Source: an uncultured Pedobacter sp.
GTDB taxonomy: Bacteria > Bacteroidota > Bacteroidia > Sphingobacteriales > Sphingobacteriaceae
Assembly (NCBI RefSeq): GCF_913776295.1
Contig: NZ_CAJYOJ010000030.1
Coordinates: forward strand, 1-34,119
Length of the DNA stretch: 34,119 nt
Direction: 5' to 3'
Position numbers and translations under genes: made by a program
Part shown: piece by piece, positions 7,779 through 15,879 of the stretch
Layout of the letters: each line of letters begins with the position of its first letter
How positions within the stretch are numbered: the first letter of the stretch is position 1
The notes under the pieces: model-generated
Seen by the model: only the letters and a program-made list of their open reading frames with translations
What the model was told of the DNA's origin: nothing
The model's database searches: none

Positions 7779-9389
7779 ATGAAAAGATTATATAAATTAT
7801 ATATTGCTGCGGCAGTATTATTAACGGTTGGAGGATGCAAAAAATACCTCGATATCAATACCAATCCTGCCGTACCGCAAACCAGTAAAGCAGAATTGTT
7901 GCTTCCGCCAATTTTATTTCAAATGACAAACGGAACGTCGCAGGATTATCGTTTGCTGTGGAAGTTTACCCAGAACATGATCGGTGCCTCAACAGATATT
8001 GCATCACTTTACCCCGAAAAACATTCTTTTGTAGCTAATAGTGATAACGGAGGTGTGATCTGGAGGATGACTTATGTAGATCTTGGCTTGAATCTGGAGA
8101 ATTTGATTAATGACGCCGTGACCAACCAGAAATACGAATATGCGGCAATTGGTTATGCCATTAAAGCCTGGGCATATCAACAAACTACCGATTTGCATGG
8201 GCCGATTATTTTAGATGAAGCGTTTACGCCCGGGATGTTAAAGTTTCCTTATCACGACCAGCCAGAGGTGTACGCAAAAGTGCGTTTCTATTGCGAACAG
8301 TCGCTAAAATATTCTATGATGAAAAGTCCGTTGAATTACGCTACACAATTGGCCAGCGTTACCGGAGATGGGATTTATAAAGGAGATATGGCCAAATGGC
8401 GCAAATTCGTTTATGCCATTTATGCATTGCAGTATAGCCATTTGATCAACAAACCGGAATTTAAAACCATGTATGCCGACAGCGTAGTGAAGTATGTCAA
8501 CTTATCTTTTGCCAACGAATCTGAATCTGCAACAGTTTACTTTTCGGCCGCCAGTCAGGATGACACCAATCCTTTTGGCCCTACGTTAGGCTATATCAAC
8601 ACTGCCGGAGCAACTGCTACTTATTACGGAAGGATTTCTACTACGATCTTAAATTATCTTGCCGGCGGAGTGAAGGGGACGCCTACGGTAAACCCAACCA
8701 GTTCCCTTGACCCGCGTTTGAGCAGAATGTTGCCTGCAAGTACAGCTACCGCTACTTTGGGCAGGTACATTGCCGGAGTACCAACTCAGGGGAGCAGTAC
8801 ATCGGGCCTTCCGATTGTGTTTGGTTCCATTCCTGCAGGCGCTACTATTTATAACGGAAAATATATTTTTGCAGATGCTGCCAGGTATCCGATCATGACT
8901 TATTCACAATTGCGGTTTGCCAAGGCGGAAGCATTGTTTTTACAAGGAAAAACCACTGACGCCTATACGGCATATAGAGAGGGTATCTCTGGTCATATGG
9001 TTTTCTGCAATACATATGGCCGTTCTTCCAAAACACCCGATCCGTTAATTACCGATGCAGAGATCAATACTTATTTAACTTCCACTGAGGTGGCACAAAG
9101 TGCAGCCACCTTAACCATAGCCGATATTATGGGGCAGAAATATATTGCGCAATGGGGCTGGGCGGGTTTAGAACAGTGGACTGATCTACGGAAATACCAT
9201 TACGATGCTAATGTTTTCAGGCAATTTTATCAGATTCCTGCGGCAGATCTTTTGCTGGGTGGTAAATATGCCTACCGTTTTAGACCGCGTTATAATTCCG
9301 AATATGTTTGGAATGCCGAAGAACTCCGGAAATGGGGTGGTTTAGATCCTGATTATATGACTAAAGAAACATGGTTCAGCCAGCCATAA
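7779..9389 (+). CDS. SusD/RagB-type surface lipoprotein (susD1)
   Basis: A lipoprotein that caps SusC1 and captures the nutrient at the cell surface. I chose ATG 7779 (536 residues) because it gives a compact signal peptide with lipobox VGGC and Cys20 followed by KK. A GTG at 7770 overlaps the susC1 stop (TAGTG) and would add three residues; it may be used for translational coupling. The mature N-terminus (KKYLDINTNPA) and the long segment with WAYQQTTDLHGPI and AKAEALFLQG helices fit the SusD-like (SusD/RagB) superfamily. It belongs to the susC1-susD1-DUF4397 operon. Confidence 0.92.
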   Translation: MKRLYKLYIAAAVLLTVGGCKKYLDINTNPAVPQTSKAELLLPPILFQMTNGTSQDYRLLWKFTQNMIGASTDIASLYPEKHSFVANSDNGGVIWRMTYVDLGLNLENLINDAVTNQKYEYAAIGYAIKAWAYQQTTDLHGPIILDEAFTPGMLKFPYHDQPEVYAKVRFYCEQSLKYSMMKSPLNYATQLASVTGDGIYKGDMAKWRKFVYAIYALQYSHLINKPEFKTMYADSVVKYVNLSFANESESATVYFSAASQDDTNPFGPTLGYINTAGATATYYGRISTTILNYLAGGVKGTPTVNPTSSLDPRLSRMLPASTATATLGRYIAGVPTQGSSTSGLPIVFGSIPAGATIYNGKYIFADAARYPIMTYSQLRFAKAEALFLQGKTTDAYTAYREGISGHMVFCNTYGRSSKTPDPLITDAEINTYLTSTEVAQSAATLTIADIMGQKYIAQWGWAGLEQWTDLRKYHYDANVFRQFYQIPAADLLLGGKYAYRFRPRYNSEYVWNAEELRKWGGLDPDYMTKETWFSQP

Positions 9390-9413
9390 CGTTTTATTTT
9401 AAAATATACTAAC

Positions 9414-10211
9414 ATGAAGATATTTTCTAACTTGTTCACCGGTCTGTTCATTGCCATGGCTTTGGCGGGTTGTACTAAAAATGTACTTGATTATGGTGAT
9501 ACCGAAAAGTTAACTAGTGAACAGGCATTATTAAAGGTAAATTATGCCTCCTATTATTATAACAACAGGGCGATAGCCATTAAAATCAATGATAAAAGGG
9601 TAAGTAGCGTAATTACTGCGCGTACACCATTTCCTGGTGGTGGGTTCAACACCGGGGGCAGTTCAACTGCCGATTTTCTGGCGGTAACCCCCGGAAACTT
9701 AAAACTGTCTATCATTCTTCCTAAAAAGAAGGATGACGGTACAGATTCGCTGGTACTGTATAGTACAACTTTTCAAATCCAGGCTGGTAAAAATTATGTT
9801 GCCCACATTACAGATACTGCGGCCTTTACTAAAAATGTGTTAACGGAAGAAAGTTTTGTAAGGCCCGATACGGCCTATTGTAAATACCGTTTTATTAACC
9901 TGATGCCCAATGTCCCTTCTGTAGATCTCTATTATGGAACCAGTGCTTCAGATAACACGAAAGATTCGCTGATTGCAGGAAATGTAAATTATTTAAGTAT
10001 CAGTAATGAGATTAAATTAAGGTCGGCACAATCAAAAACCTGGAAAATCAGACCAGCAGGGGCAGCTGTAACCACAGCAACTGTTTTGGCCAATTATACC
10101 AGTGCAAGCACCTTCTTAAATCAAAGGGTATATACCATCTTTGCCAGTGGTTATAATGGGATCACCACTGCCCCACGGAGGCCATATGTATCCTTTTTTC
10201 TGATCAGATAG
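9414..10211 (+). CDS. DUF4397-domain surface lipoprotein
   Basis: A 265-residue lipoprotein with a signal peptide ending in lipobox LAGC (Cys20). The segment around residue 158 (YRFINLMPNVPSVDLYYG) is the typical start of DUF4397, a beta-sandwich domain frequent in Bacteroidota lipoproteins. It starts 24 bases after susD1, and a strong terminator follows its stop, so it is the last gene of the first importer operon. By position it could be an accessory surface glycan-binding protein, but no binding function is established for the domain. Function is inferred from context only. Confidence 0.8.
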   Translation: MKIFSNLFTGLFIAMALAGCTKNVLDYGDTEKLTSEQALLKVNYASYYYNNRAIAIKINDKRVSSVITARTPFPGGGFNTGGSSTADFLAVTPGNLKLSIILPKKKDDGTDSLVLYSTTFQIQAGKNYVAHITDTAAFTKNVLTEESFVRPDTAYCKYRFINLMPNVPSVDLYYGTSASDNTKDSLIAGNVNYLSISNEIKLRSAQSKTWKIRPAGAAVTTATVLANYTSASTFLNQRVYTIFASGYNGITTAPRRPYVSFFLIR

Positions 10212-10235
10212 TTTTTGTCTCTTTTGTTTTAGTTT

Positions 10236-10267
10236 AAGCCGCCGCTAATATAGCAGGCGGCTTTTTT
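10236..10267 (+). terminator. Rho-independent terminator after the first importer operon
   Basis: AAGCCGCC (10236-10243) pairs with GGCGGCTT (10256-10263). An inner GCT/AGC extension and a single unpaired A complete the hairpin, which is followed by a T-run to 10267. It starts 24 bases after the DUF4397 gene and separates the two importer operons. Confidence 0.9.
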
Positions 10268-10309
10268 AGTGAAATTTAAAAAAATAAAATGAGATTAAAT
10301 CTATTTCCT

Positions 10310-10339
10310 TGCGCTTTTGTGCGGTTTTTTGCAATAAGA
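10310..10339 (+). promoter_or_regulatory. Upstream TGCG operator array of susC2
   Basis: TGCG begins at 10310 and 10320 and TGCA at 10330, a perfect 10-bp period. It lies 89 bp before the susC2 -7 element and 112 bp before the downstream array; the corresponding susC1 distances are 90 and 113 bp. The third unit reads TGCAATAA in both upstream arrays. Confidence 0.7.
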
Positions 10340-10370
10340 TCAGCTAGTTACAAAATTAACCGCCTAATAA

Positions 10371-10405
10371 TTTGCAAATAAGTGAAAAACAATTGTGATA
10401 TTTAC
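10371..10405 (+). promoter_or_regulatory. Candidate promoter of susC2
   Basis: TTTG (10371-10374) is followed by ATATTTAC (10398-10405). The stretch ATATTTACTTAA is identical to the susC1 promoter, and the distance to the downstream TGCG array is again 23 bases. Confidence 0.5.
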
Positions 10406-10421
10406 TTAAAATTCAGGAACA

Positions 10422-10451
10422 TGCGGTATTATGCGTGTTTATGAAATAAAC
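10422..10451 (+). promoter_or_regulatory. Downstream TGCG operator array of susC2
   Basis: TGCG begins at 10422 and 10432 and TGAA at 10442, exactly 10 bp apart. The second and third units (TGCGTGTTTATG) closely match the upstream susC1 array. The array ends about 28 bases before the susC2 start codon. Confidence 0.7.
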
Positions 10452-10479
10452 TAACAATAAATAGCATTAACTAGTGTTT

Positions 10480-13400
10480 ATGAAAAAACAACTACTATCA
10501 ATCTTTCTTGGTATATTTTTGTTGCTGGCCCATGCCTTTGCACAACAAATTACCATTACAGGTAAGGTTACATCGGAAGATGGTCCCATACCAGGAGTTT
10601 CTGTAAGAGTTAAAGGCAGTACGACGGTTGCGCAAACAAACGTTGACGGAAGTTACTCCATCAGCGCCGCTAATGGCAGCATACTCGTGTTCTCTTACAT
10701 TGGATATTTAACTGCCGAAAAAACAGTTGGTACGGCTAAAATCATTAATGTAAGTTTAAAAACAGATGCCCAGGGCTTGGATGAGGTAGTAGTGGTGGGT
10801 TATGGAACCCAACGTAAAGGTAATCTTACCGGCGCGGTTTCTACCATTGACGTTAAAAAGACATTGGAAGGCAGGCCGATTGCTGATGTAGGCAGGGCAC
10901 TTCAGGGAGCGGCATCTGGCTTAAGTGTTACTGTTCCAAGCGGCGAAATTGGCTCAGATCCCGTAATAAAAATCAGGGGGCAGCTTGCATCTTTCGCTGG
11001 CGGTAGTTCTCCTTTGATTTTGTTAGACAACGTAGAAATTCCAAGTATCCAATTGGTTAATCCAAATGATATCGCATCCATCACAGTTCTGAAAGATGCT
11101 GCTGCAGCTTCAATTTATGGGGCTAAAGCTGCTTTTGGCGTTGTATTAATTACAACCAAACAAGGATCAGGCACAGATAAGCCATCAATCAACTATTCCA
11201 ACAACTTTTCATTTCAAAACGTTTGGAAAGATTTAAAGATGGCCGATGTGAATGGTTTGAAATATACCGTTGATGCTGCTGAACGCGTAGGGATAACTAC
11301 TCCTGTTGGTGCATTTTATTATGTAGACAGGGCAAGCTACGAGAAAGCAGTGGCCTGGAAAGAAAAATATGGCAGCACAATCGGTCCGGATGACCCAACT
11401 GTGTTCGGCAGAGATTGGTATGTACAAGGGGCTAACCAGAAAATGGGCGTGAGGACTTATGATCCATATGATTATATGATTAAAGAATGGGCACCTACGC
11501 AGCAGCATAACCTGTCAGTTGGGGGTACAACCGGAAAAACCTCTTACAACATCGGACTTGGCCTGCTTGACCAGAGCGGCATGTTAAAGCCAGCGAAAGA
11601 AGACCGTTTTACACGCTATAACGCCTCTTTTAAAATTTCAAGTGAGATCAATAAATATCTTACCATCCGTGGAGGTGCATTATACTCGCGAAGAAATAAG
11701 CAGTATGCTTATACCACCAGCTCTACAACAGCCGATCCATGGCTTTACCTGTACAGATGGAGTTCACTATATCCACTTGGAAAAGATGAAAACGGAGATC
11801 TGATCCGTAGTCCGCAAAGTGAAGTAGCTTCAGCAAATACGGCTAATATCTTGTTAAACTATGCTAATGTAAATTTGGGAACCACGGTTAATATCATGAA
11901 AAACTGGAAAGTTGATTTTGATTACACCTTCACCAATCAGAATGAAGATTGGAAAAGACCAGGTACCCGGTTTACAGCCAGAAACTCATGGGTTGCACCG
12001 AAAGCACGTTTAGATGCAAATGGCGCCCCCGTTTATGTTAATGATCAGGGTCAGGTCGTATCAAGTGCTAGTCCGGGGGCCATGGCCGCCTATGATCTCT
12101 CATTGGATATGTACACTACACCTGGCTCAAGTCCCGATCACTTTGCAAGGTCGGCAACCAACTTTTTCAGCCATACCATTAATGCATTTACCACCTATAA
12201 TCTAAACCTGAAACAAGATCACGATTTTAAATTTATTTTAGGTTTGAACCGTGTTACTTCTACAGCTGAATCGCAGTTTGGCCAGATTACCAATTTAGCT
12301 GATATTATTAATCCACAGTTTAAATTTGGTACGGGAGTACAAACGGTTCTTCCTGCTACGGCAGCAATGGGTATCATACCTGGTGGAATTAATATTCCAG
12401 GTGCCGATAAAAGATGGGAGGCGCAGTTGGGCTATTTCGGCCGTGTTAACTATGCCTTCAAAAACAAATACCTTATTGAGGGTAACCTGCGTTATGATGG
12501 TTCTTCTAAGTTTCCTACCGATTTGCAATGGAGATGGTTTCAATCATTTTCTGCAGGCTGGGTAGCCAGCGAAGAAAGTTTTATGGCTTTCACCAAACCT
12601 TTCTTAAATCAGCTAAAATTTAGAGGATCCTGGGGTTCCATCGGTGACCAAACTGTACCGAATGGCTTATATATTTCAACCATGCCTAGTGGACAGTCGA
12701 CCTGGATCGGTGCAAATGGTGCAAAAGTGAATTATGTAGGTACACCTGCTGCTGTTGCTGCGAATATTCAATGGCAAGATATTGTGACCACCAACTTTGG
12801 TGTTGATGCAACAATGCTGAGCAATAAGATAAATGTCTCTTTTGATGTTTTCAAAAGAAATACGAATAATATGATCGTACCACAGGAAGGCATTCCGCTA
12901 ACTTTTGGAGCCGGTGCACCACAAGGTAATTACGGCTCATTATCAACCAGGGGTTGGGAATTAACCTTAGATTTTAACCACAGGTTTAAAAATGGTTTAG
13001 GTATTAATTTTAGAGGAAATATTTCTGATGCCAAAACTATATTAAATGCTTATGGTTCAGGAACGCAGGTTACGGGCAATTACGATGGTAAAGATATTGG
13101 CGAGATTTGGGGATACCGCACCGATAGGTTATATCAGCTCAATGATTTTGAACTGGATGGTTCGGGCAAACCAATTTTAATAACCTTAACCAATGCCGAG
13201 AGTAAATTAAATGCCGATAAGCAGGCCTATAAACTAAAGCCTGGTCCAAATGGCGAAAAACCGGTTTATCAGCCTTTTTTACAAAATGCAGCCACTTTTC
13301 GTTTTGGTCCGGGAGATGTTAAATTTATTGACGTTAATGGTGATGGAGAAATCAGCAATGGTGACGGTACGCTGGCAAATCACGGCGATTTAGAGGTAAT

Positions 13401-13947
13401 TGGTAATGCCAACCCAAGGTATGAATACGGGTTCAGGCTAGGCGCAGATTTTAAAGGAGTGGATATCAGTGCATTTTTCCAGGGGGTAGGAAGCCGTAAA
13501 ATCTGGGGAGCCGGTTTTTTAGCTATCCCCGGATTTAACTCTGCTGACGGTGCGATGCCAGAAGCCATTGCAAGCAACTACTGGACGCCGCAAACGCCTG
13601 ACGCTTTTTATCCCGCTGCTTATAATAATGCGGCAAGTGGAACCACGAACAACATGCAGATTCAGGACAGATATTTGTTAAATATGGCTTATATCAGGTT
13701 GAAAAATTTAACCGTTGGCTATACTTTTCCACAAATGATGACTAAAAAAGCAGGTATAAGTTCGTTAAGGGTATATACTGCCTTAGAAAATTTCTTTACC
13801 TGGGATCATTTGGGCGATTTACCGATAGATCCTGAAAGTGTTAGTGGTTATTCGATCTGGGATCAGGCGAATTATAATGGTGGCCGTATAGGAACAGGAA
13901 TCCCGGCCTTTAAAAGTGTCTCATTTGGTGTTCAGTTGAATTTTTAA
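10480..13947 (+). CDS. SusC/RagA-type TonB-linked outer-membrane transporter (susC2)
   Basis: A 1155-residue outer-membrane importer starting at ATG 10480; a GTG at 10474 would only add two residues ahead of the MKKQ signal peptide. The signal peptide ends near AFAQQ. A CarboxypepD_reg-like domain follows (ITGKVTSEDGPIPGVSVRVKG), then the linker EVVVVGYGTQRKGNLTGAVS, a plug with LQGAASGLSV and DAAAASIYGAKAAFGVVLIT, and a barrel that includes DVNGDGEISNGDGT and ends in Phe, as usual for BamA-assembled barrels. There is no STN domain. It is about 130 residues longer than SusC1 and diverged over the barrel, so its substrate probably differs while the regulatory region is shared. susD2 starts 6 bases after its stop. 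Confidence 0.95.
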   Translation: MKKQLLSIFLGIFLLLAHAFAQQITITGKVTSEDGPIPGVSVRVKGSTTVAQTNVDGSYSISAANGSILVFSYIGYLTAEKTVGTAKIINVSLKTDAQGLDEVVVVGYGTQRKGNLTGAVSTIDVKKTLEGRPIADVGRALQGAASGLSVTVPSGEIGSDPVIKIRGQLASFAGGSSPLILLDNVEIPSIQLVNPNDIASITVLKDAAAASIYGAKAAFGVVLITTKQGSGTDKPSINYSNNFSFQNVWKDLKMADVNGLKYTVDAAERVGITTPVGAFYYVDRASYEKAVAWKEKYGSTIGPDDPTVFGRDWYVQGANQKMGVRTYDPYDYMIKEWAPTQQHNLSVGGTTGKTSYNIGLGLLDQSGMLKPAKEDRFTRYNASFKISSEINKYLTIRGGALYSRRNKQYAYTTSSTTADPWLYLYRWSSLYPLGKDENGDLIRSPQSEVASANTANILLNYANVNLGTTVNIMKNWKVDFDYTFTNQNEDWKRPGTRFTARNSWVAPKARLDANGAPVYVNDQGQVVSSASPGAMAAYDLSLDMYTTPGSSPDHFARSATNFFSHTINAFTTYNLNLKQDHDFKFILGLNRVTSTAESQFGQITNLADIINPQFKFGTGVQTVLPATAAMGIIPGGINIPGADKRWEAQLGYFGRVNYAFKNKYLIEGNLRYDGSSKFPTDLQWRWFQSFSAGWVASEESFMAFTKPFLNQLKFRGSWGSIGDQTVPNGLYISTMPSGQSTWIGANGAKVNYVGTPAAVAANIQWQDIVTTNFGVDATMLSNKINVSFDVFKRNTNNMIVPQEGIPLTFGAGAPQGNYGSLSTRGWELTLDFNHRFKNGLGINFRGNISDAKTILNAYGSGTQVTGNYDGKDIGEIWGYRTDRLYQLNDFELDGSGKPILITLTNAESKLNADKQAYKLKPGPNGEKPVYQPFLQNAATFRFGPGDVKFIDVNGDGEISNGDGTLANHGDLEVIGNANPRYEYGFRLGADFKGVDISAFFQGVGSRKIWGAGFLAIPGFNSADGAMPEAIASNYWTPQTPDAFYPAAYNNAASGTTNNMQIQDRYLLNMAYIRLKNLTVGYTFPQMMTKKAGISSLRVYTALENFFTWDHLGDLPIDPESVSGYSIWDQANYNGGRIGTGIPAFKSVSFGVQLNF

Positions 13948-13952
13948 AAATT

Positions 13953-15803
13953 ATGAAGATGAAATATTGTAAATACATATATGGATTGCCGATTCTGGCT
14001 AGCTTACTATTTGTATCTTGTAAAAAAGATGTCCTTGACCGCCCACCTTTAACCGATTATGTTGACGGGCAATTTTGGCGGGGTGAAGACGATATCCGCA
14101 TGTATGCCAATGCTTATTACCCGAACTATTTTAACGGATATAATTCGGGCTTCGGAGTGGATTATGCACCAGTAAGAGGTTATAATTTCTCTGATGATTT
14201 AACCGGAAAAAATGCCCAAACAAGCTTTGAAAGCAGTGTGCCAACATCAAGGGGTTCTACATTGGAGACGGCTGATTGGTTAGGTACTTATGCAGGTCCA
14301 ACATGGGATTTCGCCTGGGTTAGAAAATCGAATATCATGTTAGCCCGTTTAAACGACGTGGCCAAACCAAAAATCACAACTGAAGCCTATAACCATTGGA
14401 CAGCTGTTGCCCGGTTTTTTAGGGGTTTTGAATATAGCCGTCTGGTAAGTGTTTTTGGTGATGTTCCTTATTTTGATAAAGAGGTTTTGGATACCGATCT
14501 GCCAACTCTATACAAAGACAGAGATGCAAGAGGTGTGGTAATGGATAAGGTATATGATGATTTTAAGTATGTTATGGCTAATATGCGTGATAATGACGGT
14601 GCGCAATTTCTAAACAAATATATTGCCGCGGCATTTATTTCAAGGTTTATGCTGTTCGAGGGTACCTATGAGCATTACCACGGCTTAGATGCAGCCAGGG
14701 CGAAAAAATACTTGGAATTTGCCGTAGAAGCAGGCGATTACGTGATCAATAGTAATAAATATAGTTTCACCCGCGATTTTAAATCATTGTTTTCAAGCGA
14801 TAATTTAGCCGGACATCCGGAAGTATTGCTTTATAGAACATATGACGCTGCATTAACCGTTACGCATAGCATAGGATCTTACCAAAATGGAACCGAAGTG
14901 GTTGGTGTTGATGCCAATTTGGTATTGGTTAAATCTTTTCTTCTTAATGATGGTAAAGTATGGCAAAACTCTTCTGTTGCAGGAGCGAATTCTTTTACCA
15001 TTGCGGATCTTGTAAAAACAAGAGACCCACGTTTTGAAGCTTCATTTTATGATAAAGCCCTGGTGCCTTCAGCAACTTTGCTTTATGGTTTTAAATTTGC
15101 CTCGAGAGAAGCGCTAACCTATATAGGCAAAACTTATCCTGCTGCGTGGGGTAGTAACACCAATACCAGTGATGCACCAGTAATGCGTTTGGCTGAAGTG
15201 GTACTAAACTGGATAGAAGCAAAAGCTGTATTGGCGCAATATTATTCAGGCGCAGCCATTACACAATCTGATCTGAATAAATCAATAAATGCCATTAGGA
15301 GCCGTCCGTTGGATGCGGCGGCTGCTGCAAAAGGGGTGTTAAAAACAGCACCATTAACTTTAGGTTCGCTTCCGGTTGATCCGGCCAAAGATGCTGATGT
15401 TCCTGATCTGATCTGGGAAATCCGTAGAGAGCGCCGTATGGAGTTTGTATTTGAACATAGCCGTTTACTGGATTTGAAGCGATGGAAAAAACTAAATAAT
15501 ATGGATTTCAGTAGAAATCCTGATTATTATTTAGGCCCATGGGTGAATGTACAGGCTGAGGCGCCTAGTTATTTAACTACCGCTAATGCAACCGCACGAA
15601 ATGTTAAGGTTAAAAAAGCTGACGGTACTGTAGTTACTTATGATGGTACCAACGCAGCAGCGATGGTAGGTTATTGGATGGTTACCAATGCATCAAATAG
15701 AAATGCATTTACAGATAGAGCTTACCTGGCACCTGTGGGTCAGGCGCAAATTATCCAATATCAGGAAAAAGGCTATAAACTTACGCAAACAGCTGGCTGG
15801 TAA
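13953..15803 (+). CDS. SusD/RagB-type surface lipoprotein (susD2)
   Basis: A 616-residue surface lipoprotein, partner of SusC2. A signal peptide with lipobox FVSC gives lipid-bearing Cys23, followed by KKDVLDRPPLTDY, a classic RagB/SusD start. Family landmarks are FRGFEYSRLVSVFGDVPYFD, RLAEVVLNWIEAKA and the C-terminal IRRERRMEFVFEHSRLLDLKRWK, which marks the SusD_RagB C-terminal domain. The TPR-like helical core covers most of the chain. It is translated 6 bases after susC2 stops and is followed by a strong terminator, so the second operon consists of just these two genes. No glycoside hydrolase is attached, so the substrate stays open. Confidence 0.94.
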   Translation: MKMKYCKYIYGLPILASLLFVSCKKDVLDRPPLTDYVDGQFWRGEDDIRMYANAYYPNYFNGYNSGFGVDYAPVRGYNFSDDLTGKNAQTSFESSVPTSRGSTLETADWLGTYAGPTWDFAWVRKSNIMLARLNDVAKPKITTEAYNHWTAVARFFRGFEYSRLVSVFGDVPYFDKEVLDTDLPTLYKDRDARGVVMDKVYDDFKYVMANMRDNDGAQFLNKYIAAAFISRFMLFEGTYEHYHGLDAARAKKYLEFAVEAGDYVINSNKYSFTRDFKSLFSSDNLAGHPEVLLYRTYDAALTVTHSIGSYQNGTEVVGVDANLVLVKSFLLNDGKVWQNSSVAGANSFTIADLVKTRDPRFEASFYDKALVPSATLLYGFKFASREALTYIGKTYPAAWGSNTNTSDAPVMRLAEVVLNWIEAKAVLAQYYSGAAITQSDLNKSINAIRSRPLDAAAAAKGVLKTAPLTLGSLPVDPAKDADVPDLIWEIRRERRMEFVFEHSRLLDLKRWKKLNNMDFSRNPDYYLGPWVNVQAEAPSYLTTANATARNVKVKKADGTVVTYDGTNAAAMVGYWMVTNASNRNAFTDRAYLAPVGQAQIIQYQEKGYKLTQTAGW

Positions 15804-15830
15804 TTTTTTAGATTATTTTTATTTATCTAT

Positions 15831-15865
15831 AAAGCCTCTTCAAATATTTATGAGGAGGCTTTTTT
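15831..15865 (+). terminator. Rho-independent terminator after susD2
   Basis: A 12-bp stem with one G-U pair (15831-15842 with 15851-15862), an 8-nt loop and a T-run. It begins 28 bases after the susD2 stop. The convergent gene ends at 15880; the hairpin may also act on that strand, but the minus-strand T-run is poor. Confidence 0.9.
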
Positions 15866-15879
15866 GTAATCTTTTAATC

